From NCBI GenBank assembly GCA_963920765.1, contig OY987242.1, forward strand, positions 28,358,002 through 28,422,001: a stretch of 64,000 nt of DNA, read 5' to 3'. The notes beneath the pieces are model-generated. The model did not search any database. It saw only the letters and a list, made by a program, of their open reading frames with translations, and was not told the DNA's origin. A program made the translations under genes and the position numbers. This DNA is from Ulota crispa (lineage: Eukaryota > Streptophyta > Bryopsida > Orthotrichales > Orthotrichaceae). Of the stretch, positions 36,576-48,327 are shown one piece after another; position 1 is the first letter of the stretch; every line of letters begins with the position of its first letter.

Positions 36576-36978
36576 CCCTTAAACGACCACAAGGAACCAT
36601 AAATCTTGGCTGTATCGTAATTCTACGATGACACAAATCTGATTTTTGTTCTTTTCTTGATGCAGATTGTGAATCCGAGCGGCTAGACGAGAGCGCTTGC
36701 TCTTGGTGCTTTGGCAGCGTGTTCATTTTGGGGATCCACCGCAGGGATCTGTAAGTCACAGATATGCTCCAGCTACGTATTCGTAGCCCACTTCCAATAC
36801 AAATGCTTTGCAAAATCGGAAAAACGATCGCAAAAACATGCCAAACATTGCAAAAGGTGGAGACAAATAGCAATACACAACTCTCAAAAATCCAAGCGAA
36901 ATCCAAAACAACACCTCTAAATACGGGAAAAATACCCTATTTTGGCCGCAGCGGCACGTTGGGTCGTTTAGGGGTTAA
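36572..36978. mobile_element. TTAA element E
   Basis: 407 bp, ends TTAACCCTTAAACGACC and the inverse of TTAACCCCTAAACGACC. Interior is a paralogue of element F (41286-41691), for example the shared run GGGGATCCACC and GAGCGCTTGCTCTTGGTGCT. Confidence 0.85.
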
Positions 36979-38880
36979 GTAAGGATACTAGACCTTGCAA
37001 TCCTTGTGACACAATGTGCATATTGCCATCAAATTTGAAAAAAAAAAAATCGTTTAACATGTTTCCTACATGTTTACAAATCACATGTAAACCCACAACA
37101 AACATCTAAAATACATCGAAGTTGACGTATTGAATTACTAACACGTGATCATTAAACATTACAGAAATTTAAAGAAAAATCTCCTAAAACATAAGATTTG
37201 CTTCAACTGAATTTCTACTTGTCACTTCTTTAAAGGCAAAAATCCATGTTCTTATACATAAGTTCAACTAGCGCAAAACAATCTTTTGTGACCCTTATAG
37301 TTTGTAATCAAAATGTTGAAATAAGATCAAGTGTTTGCGGAGAATGTAACTAGGAAGACCCGAAATTTAAGACAGTTTTGTTCCTCAACGATCAAAATAA
37401 TTGAAGCATTAGAGGACAATGTGCAAAGGAAGCTGTTGATTTTATTCAGTGATCATGGTCTCTATGAACTTGGCTATTTGTTTATAGTAATCTTAGGCTT
37501 GATTTCATGCATTCCAATACATGGAGAATGATGACTCTTTGTTGAAGGTGGAAGCTTTTGTACTGTACATCTGTTACAAAGTTAAAAAATCTCATTCATG
37601 ATAGGAATGTTTTGTGAATTTGCATTTGTTGCAAAGTTCATAAGGAGTGTTTCACACTGTATGCCCATGCCAAGTCCCCATTGAACTCTCAGAATCTGAT
37701 TGGTAGAGAGTTAGAAAATCAGGACTTGGTATTTCATACTGTGTCCCAAGTCCCAGATTCCAATTCACTTCATTACATAGACTTGAGCAGAATGAACAAC
37801 CGAATCAGTGTAAAACGCCCCTCAATTTCCATTCCCAGTATCGACATCTGTCAAACAATGAAGTTCTCAACTCGTTAGAGCCCCATAGTATTACACCAGC
37901 CACCTAGGAACAGTCTTATACAAATTCCAAAACCACTTACACGCTTGATTCCAAGATACAATCGTTCTGATGCTCTCGAATTACCGACAAGGCACGGGTA
38001 TCCAGCTATACAATAACTAGAGGGACAGGGACAATTTATGGAGACAGTGATGTGTACACACGACACAAAATCACATGTCCCAACGGTTTACTAAAACCTA
38101 GGCTCATAATCAATCTCTCTCTCTCAGTCAAAATATTTGAGCAATGCAAAAACAACCTCCATGGCAACGTTGTCAAGGCCTACAGATACTGAGGAAATCC
38201 ACGTACTCTACTGTTGGCTGCTTGTTGCTCATAAGGAATCAGAATTCCACCTTCAAGCGTGAAGGATAGACAGCAGTCTCAAAACTTCGAAAAGGAAAAA
38301 ATCATTTTCAAAACCTCGTCACTGGCCTCATCACCCTCAAGGTAATAATGCCTCGACCCTATAATCTGGATCCCGAGAGGGCCAAAGCCTGCGTTTTAAT
38401 CGTAAAACACGGACATGTCTTAGTGAGGATTCTCCTCAGAGATGATCTTTTTAGTCTAGGCTTCAGATACCCCTGCACTGACCAAGACCCACCAGATAAA
38501 TTAAAAATAAATCAAACACTAAATAAATATAGAGACCACTCTAATCACGGAAACATTGAAAAATGGATGAAAGCTAAAGGAATGAGTTCACTACCCCTAC
38601 TTATCGTCTGTGCTACGCTACTACAATAAATGCCTTGTCTGTTCGAAAATGCAACAACGGTTCAGGCTGCAAAATGGAGAGAAAATCTGACAGAAATCAA
38701 CGAAACCGTGATACGGAGAAACTACAACAGAATCAGGTAAAACAACATCATGAAATATATCTCAAGAAACGATAGGTTTTACATACCACTTGTGTTTTGA
38801 AAATACACAATACGCTCTGATTTACAGACAATAAACATGAATTGACACCCACGAGGTCACTTACAAATGGTGCAGACGAT
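36979..38880. other. intergenic, no gene identified
   Basis: Several unrecognised short frames; the longest, 38348-38629 (+, 93 codons), has no motif I know. A CTCTCTCTC stretch is at 38116. Confidence 0.4.
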
Positions 38881-39006
38881 TTAGAAGAGGTGGCTTGCGT
38901 AGTTCGACATGATGGACCCCAAGTCCGAACGCTTAAATGACTTGAAAGCCTCCTCTTCCTCTGCATAGCCATTGTTAGCGGTTGTCAAACCATTGTAATA
39001 GCCATT
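38881..39006 (-). other. candidate exon (42 codons), possibly 3' exon of AP2-like gene 2
   Basis: Minus strand after an acceptor-like TATTGCCAG: an open frame NGYYNGLTTANNGY, then an EEEE run, then KRSDLGSIMSNYASHLF and a TAA. Composition looks coding. The frame needs a phase-0 donor, while the best donor of gene 2 (39672) is phase 1, so an extra exon or another gene would be required. Confidence 0.3.
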
Positions 39007-39245
39007 CTGGCAATACACGCATTTTAAGATGCACCCAAGATGAGCACCATGTGAAATTCCTTACTTAGATCAAAATAAATAATTCACCAAGAAATAGACC
39101 GTTTTTGAACATTATAAACTATCTCTTCCAATGATCACAAAAGCCTAGTAAGGAAATCATTTCACATCAACGAAGACGCCTCCAAAAGAAAACCCGAAGA
39201 TTCAAAAGACAAAAAGTTTAAGAATGAAAATGTGGAACTTAACTT

Positions 39246-39579
39246 TTAAGCTTTGGGAAAATTTCATGAATACCCCTGAAGTTTGCAATATTTTCATAGA
39301 TACCCCTACTTTTTCAGAAATATCACAAATACCCTTGGACCAACCAAAAAATTTAGGCATTTGTTTTGTTGTGCATGTCACTTCCCTTCTTCCTTTGTGC
39401 GCACGCATAACAAGAAAGAAGTAATGTGCGCACAAAGGGAGAAGGAAGTGACATGCATAACAAAACAAACGCCTAAATTTTTTGGTCCAAGGGTAATTAC
39501 GATATTTCTGAAAAAGCAGGGGTATCTATGAAAATATTGCAAACTTCAGGGGTATCCATGGAATTTTCCCTTAAGCTTT
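39246..39579. mobile_element. Mutator-type foldback MITE with 9-bp target duplication
   Basis: Near-palindrome 39255-39570 with arms of about 150 bp (GGGAAAATTTCATGAATACC at the left end) and a short loop around 39405-39420. It is flanked by direct repeats TTAAGCTTT at 39246-39254 and 39571-39579. A 9-bp duplication with long inverted ends is typical of Mutator-like elements. It lies just downstream of, or in a 3' intron of, AP2-like gene 2. Confidence 0.85.
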
Positions 39580-39609
39580 TCAGAATTGCAAATGAGCAGG
39601 GACCATAAG

Positions 39610-40763
39610 TTACATATAGACACTGTCAAGGCTATTTGACCCATACAAAAGTGAAGGGGCTATGAGCTTACGTTTATCAAGGGTATCCACAAATTCTTTG
39701 TATTCGCTGGGAACAGGGTCCACGATTTCCTTCTCGCTGAAGCGGTGACACCCAGTGCCGATGCACAGACCCTCGCTGTGCAGAATATTCTCAGACACGT
39801 CCAAGTCCATCCCAAAGCCAGGAACAAATGCTGTCGACATATCCAAGGCCATTGCAAAGCTCGTCACCGCGCCTGCATCATGGAACACACATGCTGGATC
39901 CACGGCAACAGTCGGAGCTAACGATTGAATGGCCTCCTCACTCAGACTGTCGACTTCCATGAGCGTCCCATGTTCGTCCCCACCATCATCGTCATTGGCG
40001 GCACAGCAAGTGTCCTCCTCCTCGCTAATTGCCGCAAGGGCGACGACGTTGTCATCCTGTGGAGCGTCGAGATGCGACACTTGACGCGGAATTGCGCGCA
40101 AGTTCTTCAGAAACAGGACCGCTTCCGGGCTCTTGACCGCTTCCAGCACGAGCTTCTTGACGCGCTTCTTGTAATCTCCGCGCTCGCCGCGTAGCGCAAT
40201 GCCTTTGGCAATCTTGGCTACATGCGCTTGGCACTTCTCTCTCGTGGTGAGGAGCTCCCCAGTGCCGAGGCACAGAGGAGGGTAGCGGAACCCCGCGTTC
40301 GGGAAATGAAACGGGTGACGTCCCGTGTGGCGGAACACGGCATCGGCGATGTACTGAGCTTCTTCAAAAGTCTCAGCTCTGATCCAAAAGACGTTATCCG
40401 CCCACTTCTGTACACGGATGTTCACGGTCGGGCTCTTGTAGTTCGCCAGGATCATAATCCCACCCTTCACCTTCCTTCCACCACTGCAAGAATCAAAAAA
40501 CGACGCACCGTGTTAGAAACTTTACTCCACATGAATATGCCGCGACGCACACTTCGGGAACAACGCCGCTTTCGAAATTCTGGAAATCCGTCAAGAACGA
40601 GCAAGGGCGAGTGCTGGACACACCCGAGACGGAGGGCCTGCGAAGTCTCGAGCAGATTGGAACCGTAATCGGGTGACGGCAAGTGGCCATACGACGCCGT
40701 CTCCACTTCCCGCTCAAGATTCCGCTCGATCTCCTCAGCGTGGCGTTCGCCATGGTCAGGCAT
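39610..40763 (-). CDS. AP2/ERF-like protein 2, at least two exons
   Basis: Probable nuclear regulator and paralogue of genes 1 and 3. Exon 1 is 40763-40624 (MPDHGERHAEEIERN...), joined in phase 2 over a 140-bp intron to exon 2 at 40483. The AP2-like part reads SPTVNIRVQKW, FWIRAETFEEAQYIADAVF and RHTGRHPFHFPNAGFR; a basic helix region follows (HVAKIAKGIALRG, KKRVKKLVLEA). An acidic middle (ISEEED, NDDDGGDEHG) could activate transcription. The conserved motif SENILHSEG near the end is shared with gene 3 (SENILRSAE). Without further splicing the frame ends at 39610 (337 aa); a good phase-1 donor (C|GTAAGC) at 39672 suggests one more 3' exon, matching the phase at which gene 3 continues. The 3' end is therefore uncertain. 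A (GT)n run lies in the 5' leader. Confidence 0.75.
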
Positions 40764-41285
40764 CTCGGTAACAAGAGAACCACCCACACACACACACACA
40801 CTCAAACAGTAGAAAACCTGGACCCCTCGACTGTTAACGAATGCTGAACTTCAAGTAAAACCCACTTCGCAAGGGGAATTCTGAACTATAATGGGGAATC
40901 TCCTCTCGACAGCTCACAGTACTCTCAATGGATTTGATCTACGACGCGAAAACCACAGGCTCTGGGGAAGCGAAGGGCATGGACACTCTCGTGAACTCCA
41001 CAGGCTTCACTTGCCAGGGGGGTGCGCGCCATGGTCTGGGTGAGCTCCATCCAGCGTCCACCAGACCCTCAGGGGTTTGCACCACCGCAACCACCACATC
41101 ACAAAACAGCAGGAACCACATTGCAAAATGACCCCCCTGCAGCAAAGGAAGCAAGCTCCAGGCCGCATTCCCAAAGCACGGGCAAGGGCTGGGCTGGCCT
41201 ACGGAATGAAAAGGCGCAAGACCACTGAACGAACACAAAGGCTAGAGACCCTATATCCGTGGCAGTGTTCGAGGAGAACTGCCAT
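40764..41285. other. 5' flank of AP2-like gene 2
   Basis: GC-richer DNA with overlapping open frames on both strands that I do not recognise; probably promoter and leader. Confidence 0.4.
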
Positions 41286-41691
41286 TTAACCCCTAACCGA
41301 GCACAGGAAAAGGTAGATTCCTGGTTGTATTGTAATTCTACAGTGACTCAAATCTAGGTTTTGTTCTTTTCTTGGCGCAGATTGTAAACTGAAGCGGCTA
41401 TACAAGAGCGCTTGCTCTTGGTGCTCCAACAACGTGCATTTTGGGGATCCACCACAAGGTTCCGTAAGTCACAGATACGCTCTAGCTACGTATTCATAAC
41501 CCACTTCCAGTACAAACGCTTTGCAAAGTTGGAAAAAATTGCACAAACATGCCGAAATTGCAAAAGGTGGAGAAGAATAGTAATACACAACCCTCAAAAA
41601 TCCAAGCAAAATCCAAAACAACAGCACCTCTGAATACGGGAAAAACACCCTATTTTGGTCGCAATGGCACGTTGTGTCATTTAGGGGTTAA
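41286..41691. mobile_element. TTAA element F
   Basis: 406 bp, left TTAACCCCTAACCGAGC, right end inverse of TTAACCCCTAAATGACA. Interior aligns along its length with element E in the same orientation. Shares its right TTAA with element G. Confidence 0.82.
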
Positions 41692-42198
41692 CCCCTAAAC
41701 AAAGTTCTTTTTAGTGGCAAAAATTCACTAGTTGCAAATGATTTTTGCCAATTGTAATATGTCCCTCCAGATATCCTACAATGGCAACGCGACAACGACA
41801 CATTCATTCCCCACTAAAATGAAACCTACCCCTAAACACCCAGGAGGATGTTTTTAGTCATTTTACTCTATAAAAAGATTCTTAAACCTAGAGAGAAACT
41901 GTTTTTTTTCTGGTTTTTTTCCAAAAGTATAAACATGTAGTGCATCATGGAAGGCAAAAAAAAATTCCTCAAATACACCCATATTTTTAAATACCCCGAG
42001 TTGTGAAAAAATTCAGAATCACATTGTTAGGACCCAAGCTACCCTTATTGCAATTTTCATGGGATCAATAAGCACATTTTACTTTTGCAACTTTTTGAAG
42101 GAACATTATTGGTGCCCATCTACGAAAACACTATTGAGGACACTATTGAAGCTACAGTTAGGCAAACCACAATGACCCAACAGACGCTTAAGGGTTAA
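41688..42198. mobile_element. TTAA element G
   Basis: 511 bp from TTAACCCCTAAACAAAG to the inverse of TTAACCCTTAAGCGTCT. The ends agree over about 13 bp. Non-coding. It abuts the minisatellite at 42211. Confidence 0.6.
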
Positions 42199-42210
42199 TT
42201 GTAGGGAATT

Positions 42211-42663
42211 GATATAAACACACCTGGGGTTTGATATATGCACACCTAGGGTTTGATATATGCACACCTAGGGTTCGATATATGCACATCCAAGGTTTGA
42301 TATGTGCACACCCGGGGTTTGATATACGCACGCCTAGTGTTTGATATATGCACACCAAGGGTTTGATATATGCACACCAAGGGTTTGATATATGCACACC
42401 AAGGGTTTGATATATGCACACCAAGGGTTTGATATATGCACACCAAGGGTTTGATATATGCACACCAAGGGTTTGATGTATGCACACCAAGGGTTTGATA
42501 TATGCACACCAAGGGTTTGATATATGCACACCAAGGGTTTGATATATGCACACCAAGGGTTTGATATATGCACACCAAGGGTTTGATATATGCACACCAA
42601 GGGTTTGATATATGCACACCAAGGGTTTGATATATGCACACCAAGGGTTTGATATATGCACAT
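42211..42663 (+). repeat. 22-bp minisatellite, about 20 copies
   Basis: Unit GGTTTGATATATGCACACCA plus AG. The first six units (42211-42345) are diverged; the following fourteen are nearly identical. Because 22 is not a multiple of three and the unit lacks stops on the minus strand, all three minus frames stay open, giving spurious repetitive peptides of up to 165 codons. Confidence 0.97.
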
Positions 42664-42721
42664 TAGAAGAATGAAATATGTACACCGGGAGGGTTCATGA
42701 ACAAGTTGATTTTAGAAAATT

Positions 42722-42947
42722 TGAATTTAGATTTGGATTTGGAAACATTGATTTAGTGTAGAACCACAAATGAGGTTACAATTTAACAATGCCTAGCTAG
42801 TGGAAAAGCTTAGCCATGGAGTAAATTATTACTTTTGCCCCTTGTCTATGAATAAAAGCTAAGCTTTTCCATTGGGCGTTGTTCAATTGCAACCTCCTTT
42901 GTGGTTTTAAACTTAATGAAGATCTCTAAATCCAAATGTGAATTCTA
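42722..42947. mobile_element. foldback MITE
   Basis: Imperfect inverted arms of about 90 bp (42722-42814 and 42858-42947) sharing GGAAAAGCTTAGC, AACCACAAA and the GAATT...TTTGGATTT end. Loop of 43 bp. Confidence 0.7.
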
Positions 42948-43466
42948 ATTTTCCACAACAATGCTAATTTTTTTTGAACATCATCCAAGTCATAAATAAA
43001 TGATGTGAAATTGTAAAATCTAGAGAGTTTCATGCACCTCCAAGTGAGCAAGTGACAAGTCATGAGGTAACTTTCCAAGATAAGGCAACCTAATTGTCAA
43101 AGGCAACCTAATTGTCAAAGGCAACCTAAATGCAATATTCAATGTAGTTATAGTATTTTTGTGGCATAAATGTAAAAACAATCTTGTGCAATTTAGAGAA
43201 AAATTGGTTGTGAATGAAAACAACAAACCCTAGTCGGTGAAGTCAAAATTTACCCCAAACGTTGATCTATAGCCAACCAAAGTTAGAGTGCCAAACAAGA
43301 TTTTTTTCTTGGCAAATTTTTGCCTAAATCTTACTTGAATCTGTCATTAATGACCATTACACTAAAGAATTTTGGTGAAAAAGTGGATGAAATTACGAAA
43401 TCCCTTCCCATACAAACATTTCGTTTACCAAATTTTGGATGAAAACAGTTAACATTAATAAACTCA
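42948..43466. other. intergenic with a short TTTAGGTTGC-family fragment
   Basis: 43080-43148 contains three copies of AAGGCAACCTAA, and ends AATATTCAATGTAGT, like the right end of the element at 22898-23977. No gene. Confidence 0.4.
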
Positions 43467-43813
43467 TTGGATGAACGTGCATATATTATTCATTCTTTCC
43501 AAATTTACCCAATTTTTCCTTGCCTGCTTACGTTCTTGCGTGCGGGTCGCTCTATCCTGACCAAAACAAAAACAATGACCCTGGTGCCGAAGCCCGTGCC
43601 TGCGCAGCCGCTCACTTCGGAGGTCTGCAGAATTGCTTTTGTCCGAACTCCGAAGGTGATGACGACTCTGCTGACGTGGGACCTCCCCCAAATCTGCCGG
43701 ATTTTCCTCGTGAAGGGCCACCAGCCCACCGCCCCAACTCATGGCAATTTGTTGGGATCTCATAGGCTCTGGCGAAAGGGGAGGAGGTTGTGGCACTGTG
43801 CACTTGATGAGTA
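43467..43813. other. GC-rich island with open frames on both strands
   Basis: 350 bp of clearly higher G+C, open on the minus strand for 137 codons (43464-43877) and on the plus strand for 116 (43467-43817). I recognise neither. It ends exactly where TTAA element H starts. Confidence 0.35.
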
Positions 43814-44591
43814 TTAATCCCTGAGCGCCCAGGCCAAGGCCATATCCACCAAAATCAGGGTTTTTGGAGTCTGACAACTTTGATGCATTGTATCTCGGTC
43901 AATCAGATGATCCACAAAAAAAAACCATTGAAAATAGTGGAACACCTACTTAGAAAATGGTTTGCAAATTTTGAGAACAATTTACTGCTGGAGATGGGAG
44001 ATTGTAACATTTGATCAAACAACATGTGATGACAAAATTTCATTTTTTGGTAGGTAGCTGCTATTTGATGATTTTTACAAATTTCTATAAGCCCTGGATT
44101 CATCTCAAATTTTGTGAGCAGCAAGATCAGATGTGAATGCACACACTTGTAAACTATTGAAGATTGCACTTCTTTTTATGTCAAGTTTTAGGGCTTCAAA
44201 TTGCTAATGCACAAAAAACAATGACCAGCACAATTGGTGACAGTTGCCATAATAAGGGTTTAGAACATGCTTAAACCCTTGCCAACAACTTTCCCGCTAC
44301 CACAAAGCTTACACAAGGAAGCTTGCATGGGATATTGACCGGTTGCAGCATGTAAAATGTTGCTTGCTAAACCACCCCCGTTGCCCCGTACGGTGTTTCA
44401 CCAAATCAAATCTCTTGCAACATTTATACAACAATTTGGCTTTCCTCGGCATTACTCCATTGACATGAACAACTTGAATATCTTCATAGTTGTAGTTTAT
44501 AGCAAGACCAAAAAGTTAAATCCAGTACCTTAAAACAAGGCTCTAAAATCTGGAGCAACTAGAATCGGGTCGCTAGGTGCTCAAGGGTTAA
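43814..44591. mobile_element. TTAA element H
   Basis: 778 bp from TTAATCCCTGAGCGCCC to the inverse of TTAACCCTTGAGCACCT. Non-coding. First of three elements in a row. Confidence 0.75.
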
Positions 44592-45379
44592 CCCCTGAGC
44601 GCCCAACTCAAATTCTCATTTTTCCAAGTATGGTAGACCTTGGGCCAGTAAAGAGGACATAGATTTTTTATAATTAGCATCCACACAAATGGACCTTATA
44701 AAATTGTGGATAGCTTGGTGTTGGACTCCCTTGAAAAATCTGGGGCAGTTCCACCGTCCCTTTCACCAGATTATAATGGTCAATGTCCTGCTAACATGGG
44801 ATTTTTTTGACAAAATTTTGGGCGTCTTCTAGTGCGGACCCCAAGTTTTGGCATGAGCCGGTGAAAATTTGTTCTAAAATTTGGGGGCATGGTTTGAAGG
44901 TGAAATACCTAGCTACCCACCAATTTTTAAGGTATTCCAAATAGATTCAGAGTATGAAACTTGATCTAGAAAAGGAGGACCCTGATGGTACTCACTGGGA
45001 CCTACTATCGGTTGGAATGCCACGTAAGATTCTTTGCCAGTGGTACTGCGCTAGGAGCCCAAGACTTTCCTGCTCTTGGTCCAAGTGGCCGCCCCCAACC
45101 GTATGCAATTGGCCCTGGAAGGTGGAGTTGGTCAAGGATAAAACGAAAATGGCTCCATGAACAAGTTTTCATCAATCCATAGGCGGATGTCACATGCATG
45201 CACCCATCACGATCCGGGTCCACACTACCCTTGGTAGTACCCTAGGCACGTGTACCCCCCAAAAAAAAATTGGCCCAGTATGCCAAAATCTGACCCCGTA
45301 CGCCAAAATCTGACCCCGTACCATCATAAATTGCATTTGGAGAGGCAATATAATCGCTCCTAGGGCACTCAAGGGTTAA
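44588..45379. mobile_element. TTAA element I
   Basis: 792 bp from TTAACCCCTGAGCGCCC to the inverse of TTAACCCTTGAGTGCCC. It shares one TTAA with H on the left and one with J on the right. Confidence 0.78.
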
Positions 45380-46336
45380 CCCCTAAAGAACCAAGCGGTT
45401 GTTCAACAGCCACTTGAGAACTCAGGTAGGATCATATAGAGTCAGTTTTTATTGGATGTTCTTAAAATTGTTACACAAGGTGCAAATATGTATCCCCTAA
45501 GTGGAAATGTAATTTTTCCCTCAATCAAATGCTTGCTTCAAAAGTTATGCTGCACAAAAGAATTTAGGCAGCTCGAGCAGCTTGAGCATCTTTGGAGAAC
45601 CTTATGCTAAAACTCTCATCAACTTTTGAAATTTGGCAAGTATGTAACTAAGAAAATATGGTGTACAATTGTCAAAAAAAAATAATTGAACTCTCACATC
45701 ACATTTAGAAGGGAGTCAAACTTTGTTAACTATGTTTGGGTAGTTTCAAGAAAAAAAAAGTCCTCTAACTTCAGGCCCTATTATCTTTCAATTTATAAAT
45801 CCAAAACTCTTGAAACTTTTTTTCACATATTCCAAATGATTGTCTCTAACTTTTCACCATTCAGATTTCAAATAAAAGATTTCCTCATTGCACAAGAAAT
45901 CATGAAAGAATGACTAATGTATTGCTAATTCACTAAACCTCCTTGCACTGCATGGTGATATAGAATAAGCTAGATTCTATTTTTGCATCTGAAAATTTTC
46001 ATGAGTGAACCTAACATCATATACTCGTGAATGGTCAAAAAGCTCAAATTTGTGTAGAGCAAAAATTTTACTCTAGGAAGGCTCAAAGTCTGTTGACATT
46101 GTTTTGCAAGAATGAAAAAAAAGTTGTTTTTCTCACCTCAAATATTATAATCTTACAATCCACAAGGCCAATTGGGCTGAAATTTTTTGTACAAATTAAC
46201 TTATATATTTTACACACATTTGTACGGTTGGATTTGAGAAAAAAAGGTTTTTATTTTCAATTTTGGCCAATGCACTAAAAGTTGGCAATTTTTGAGATTT
46301 TTTCTCAAAAAACACCCTTGGTCCTTTAGGGGTTAA
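45376..46336. mobile_element. TTAA element J
   Basis: 961 bp from TTAACCCCTAAAGAACCAAG to the inverse of TTAACCCCTAAAGGACCAAG, 19 of 20 end positions identical. AT-rich, non-coding. Confidence 0.85.
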
Positions 46337-48117
46337 ATGCGTATGTCACTAAACCTCACATTGGTCAAGCGTTCAAGGAGAATATATTTTTGCTTCAAGG
46401 TCAAGCCACACCAATGTGTGGGAAAAACAAGAGGCTAGCTCATTGTTAGTTGGTCGGATAGGGAAAAAAATTGGTTGCATTACAAGTATAAAGGATGTAA
46501 AAGGATGTAATACTAGAAGGAAATTAATAACATTGGATTTCAACTGGTGCCTTCCAAAATTTGGAGGATATTTAACCACTTCTTTACAAAAAATGATGGA
46601 TTTTAGCTGGTCAATAAAAGTATTAACTTTCTATTACCAAGATAAGGCAAGGGTTATATCCAATTATCAAACCCAAAACCCTCCAGGTTTCAACAAAGAG
46701 AATATTAGTTTCTTGGTTCTCACCTTAATACCTAGTGCGCAACAATAATCAAATGATTACTAGTGCTGCCTTTGTAACCATAGACTGTTGTTGCAGCTCT
46801 TGCAAAGGTTGAGATTATTCATCAAAATCACCACTTTAGGCGTTGGTTTTCTCCTATCTTTTAGTGAATTCACAATTCACTACCCAATGTTTTTTGCTTT
46901 GCTTGTGATTTTCTAACTAGAAAACTTTTGTGATTCCTTTGTGAGGTTAAATTCATGCCTTGTTGTGCTTCCAAAGTGCGGAGTCCTTGCAAGATTGAAC
47001 AAAGGCCAAATGAAGACTTTGATAACATATTAGAAGAAGTCATTACCTTGTGGAAGAATGCCTCTAAGTTTTGTCATTTATATTCTAATCCATAGCGATA
47101 CCTTATGTGAGCAACTAAAGAATTGTTTGAAGGTCATTTCTAAACCCTTTTTATTTATGCAACCTTTTCATAATTTCTCAATTGTATTCTCAGATGAGTG
47201 GAGGGATTCTTGGCTTTCAAATGGTGAAGGGTTGTGCACGGTTCAATTCTTGTCAAGAATGCAATACCAAACATTGTTTTTGGTTTAAAATTGGCTTTTT
47301 CTTATATACATTACAAAATCTAATAATGTAACCGGTGCAAATTTCAATTTAGAGGAAATTAGCCGGTGGAAATATGAAATTGCAAGAAATTAACTAATTT
47401 TTTTTCTAATTAAGAAGATGCAACCCGTGCCCATTAAAAAAAATGAGTTCATTTCTGTGGAAGGAGGAAATTAGCTAGAGGTGCTCCAAATTTTTTCCAA
47501 ACACTAGGCCACACCATGGTTTAATTTTTGTTTTTGTCAAGGTAGAGTGTCTTGCACCCCAAAATGCAGGCATGTAAGGAAATTTAGCTAAATTTGGAAA
47601 AAATAAATGATCTACAAATGTTCATCCAAAAATTTGCTAATATAAGCTACTTTCATCCAAAATATGGCAAATGGGATTTTGCTCCAAGAAGGATTTGGCA
47701 ATTTCATCCAACTTTTCATACAAAAATCTTAGTATAACGATCACTAGCTAACTTTTGAGGTAAGATTTCGGCATTAGGAATTTTTTCAGCTCTCAATTAG
47801 GCTTTTAAAAGTTTTGTTAATTTTGTTCCCAATGTGGGGAACCCAAAAAAAAATCTTAGAAAAAAATGAGAAATTTTGTTGATTTTTTAATTTTAAAAAA
47901 TGATGTGGTACCAATGGTGCCACTTCAGCCTACAAAATTTCCAGGGTTAGGGGGTATGGGCCTGAGATTCCCATGCTTGGGAACTCAAGGCCTTATTGAG
48001 GGCCCAAATTTTTCCTAATGCAATCATTTGCTAGCAAATTAAATGCTAGGCTACACCAAACTAAATCAGCTAAGTGATTAAGATGTGTGTAAAAGTAAAT
48101 TCTTTGATTTTCTACTT

Positions 48118-48327
48118 TCTCTTTTCTAGTTTGTTCAAAATTGACATTTTTGAGAGTTCATAAACTGGCATCTCATACCTCTTGTCTTAAAATGGTGGAG
48201 AGATTATCTTTAGTAAACAATATTTGAATCTAAAAGTGGTTGTCTCCTAGTTTCCAAAAAGACAAATTACTTTTTTGTTTATTTGAAACCAGCTATTTTG
48301 GCTTGTGTGGCCCTAGCATCAGAGACC
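48118..48327 (+). repeat. direct repeat, copy 1
   Basis: About 205 bp similar to 49958-50162: shared anchors include CTCTTG, GAATGGTGGA/AAATGGTGGA, GGTTATCTTTAG/GATTATCTTTAG, GTCTCCTA and TGTGGCC. Divergence looks considerable. Origin unknown; old LTRs or a dispersed repeat are possible. Confidence 0.7.

Noticed and set aside
40467..40805. 112-codon minus frame as a separate gene
   Set aside because: Its N-terminal part is exon 1 of AP2-like gene 2; past 40624 it runs into the intron.
42188..42685. Open frames of 109-165 codons on the minus strand
   Set aside because: They are translations of the 22-bp minisatellite, open in all three frames because the unit has no stop on that strand.
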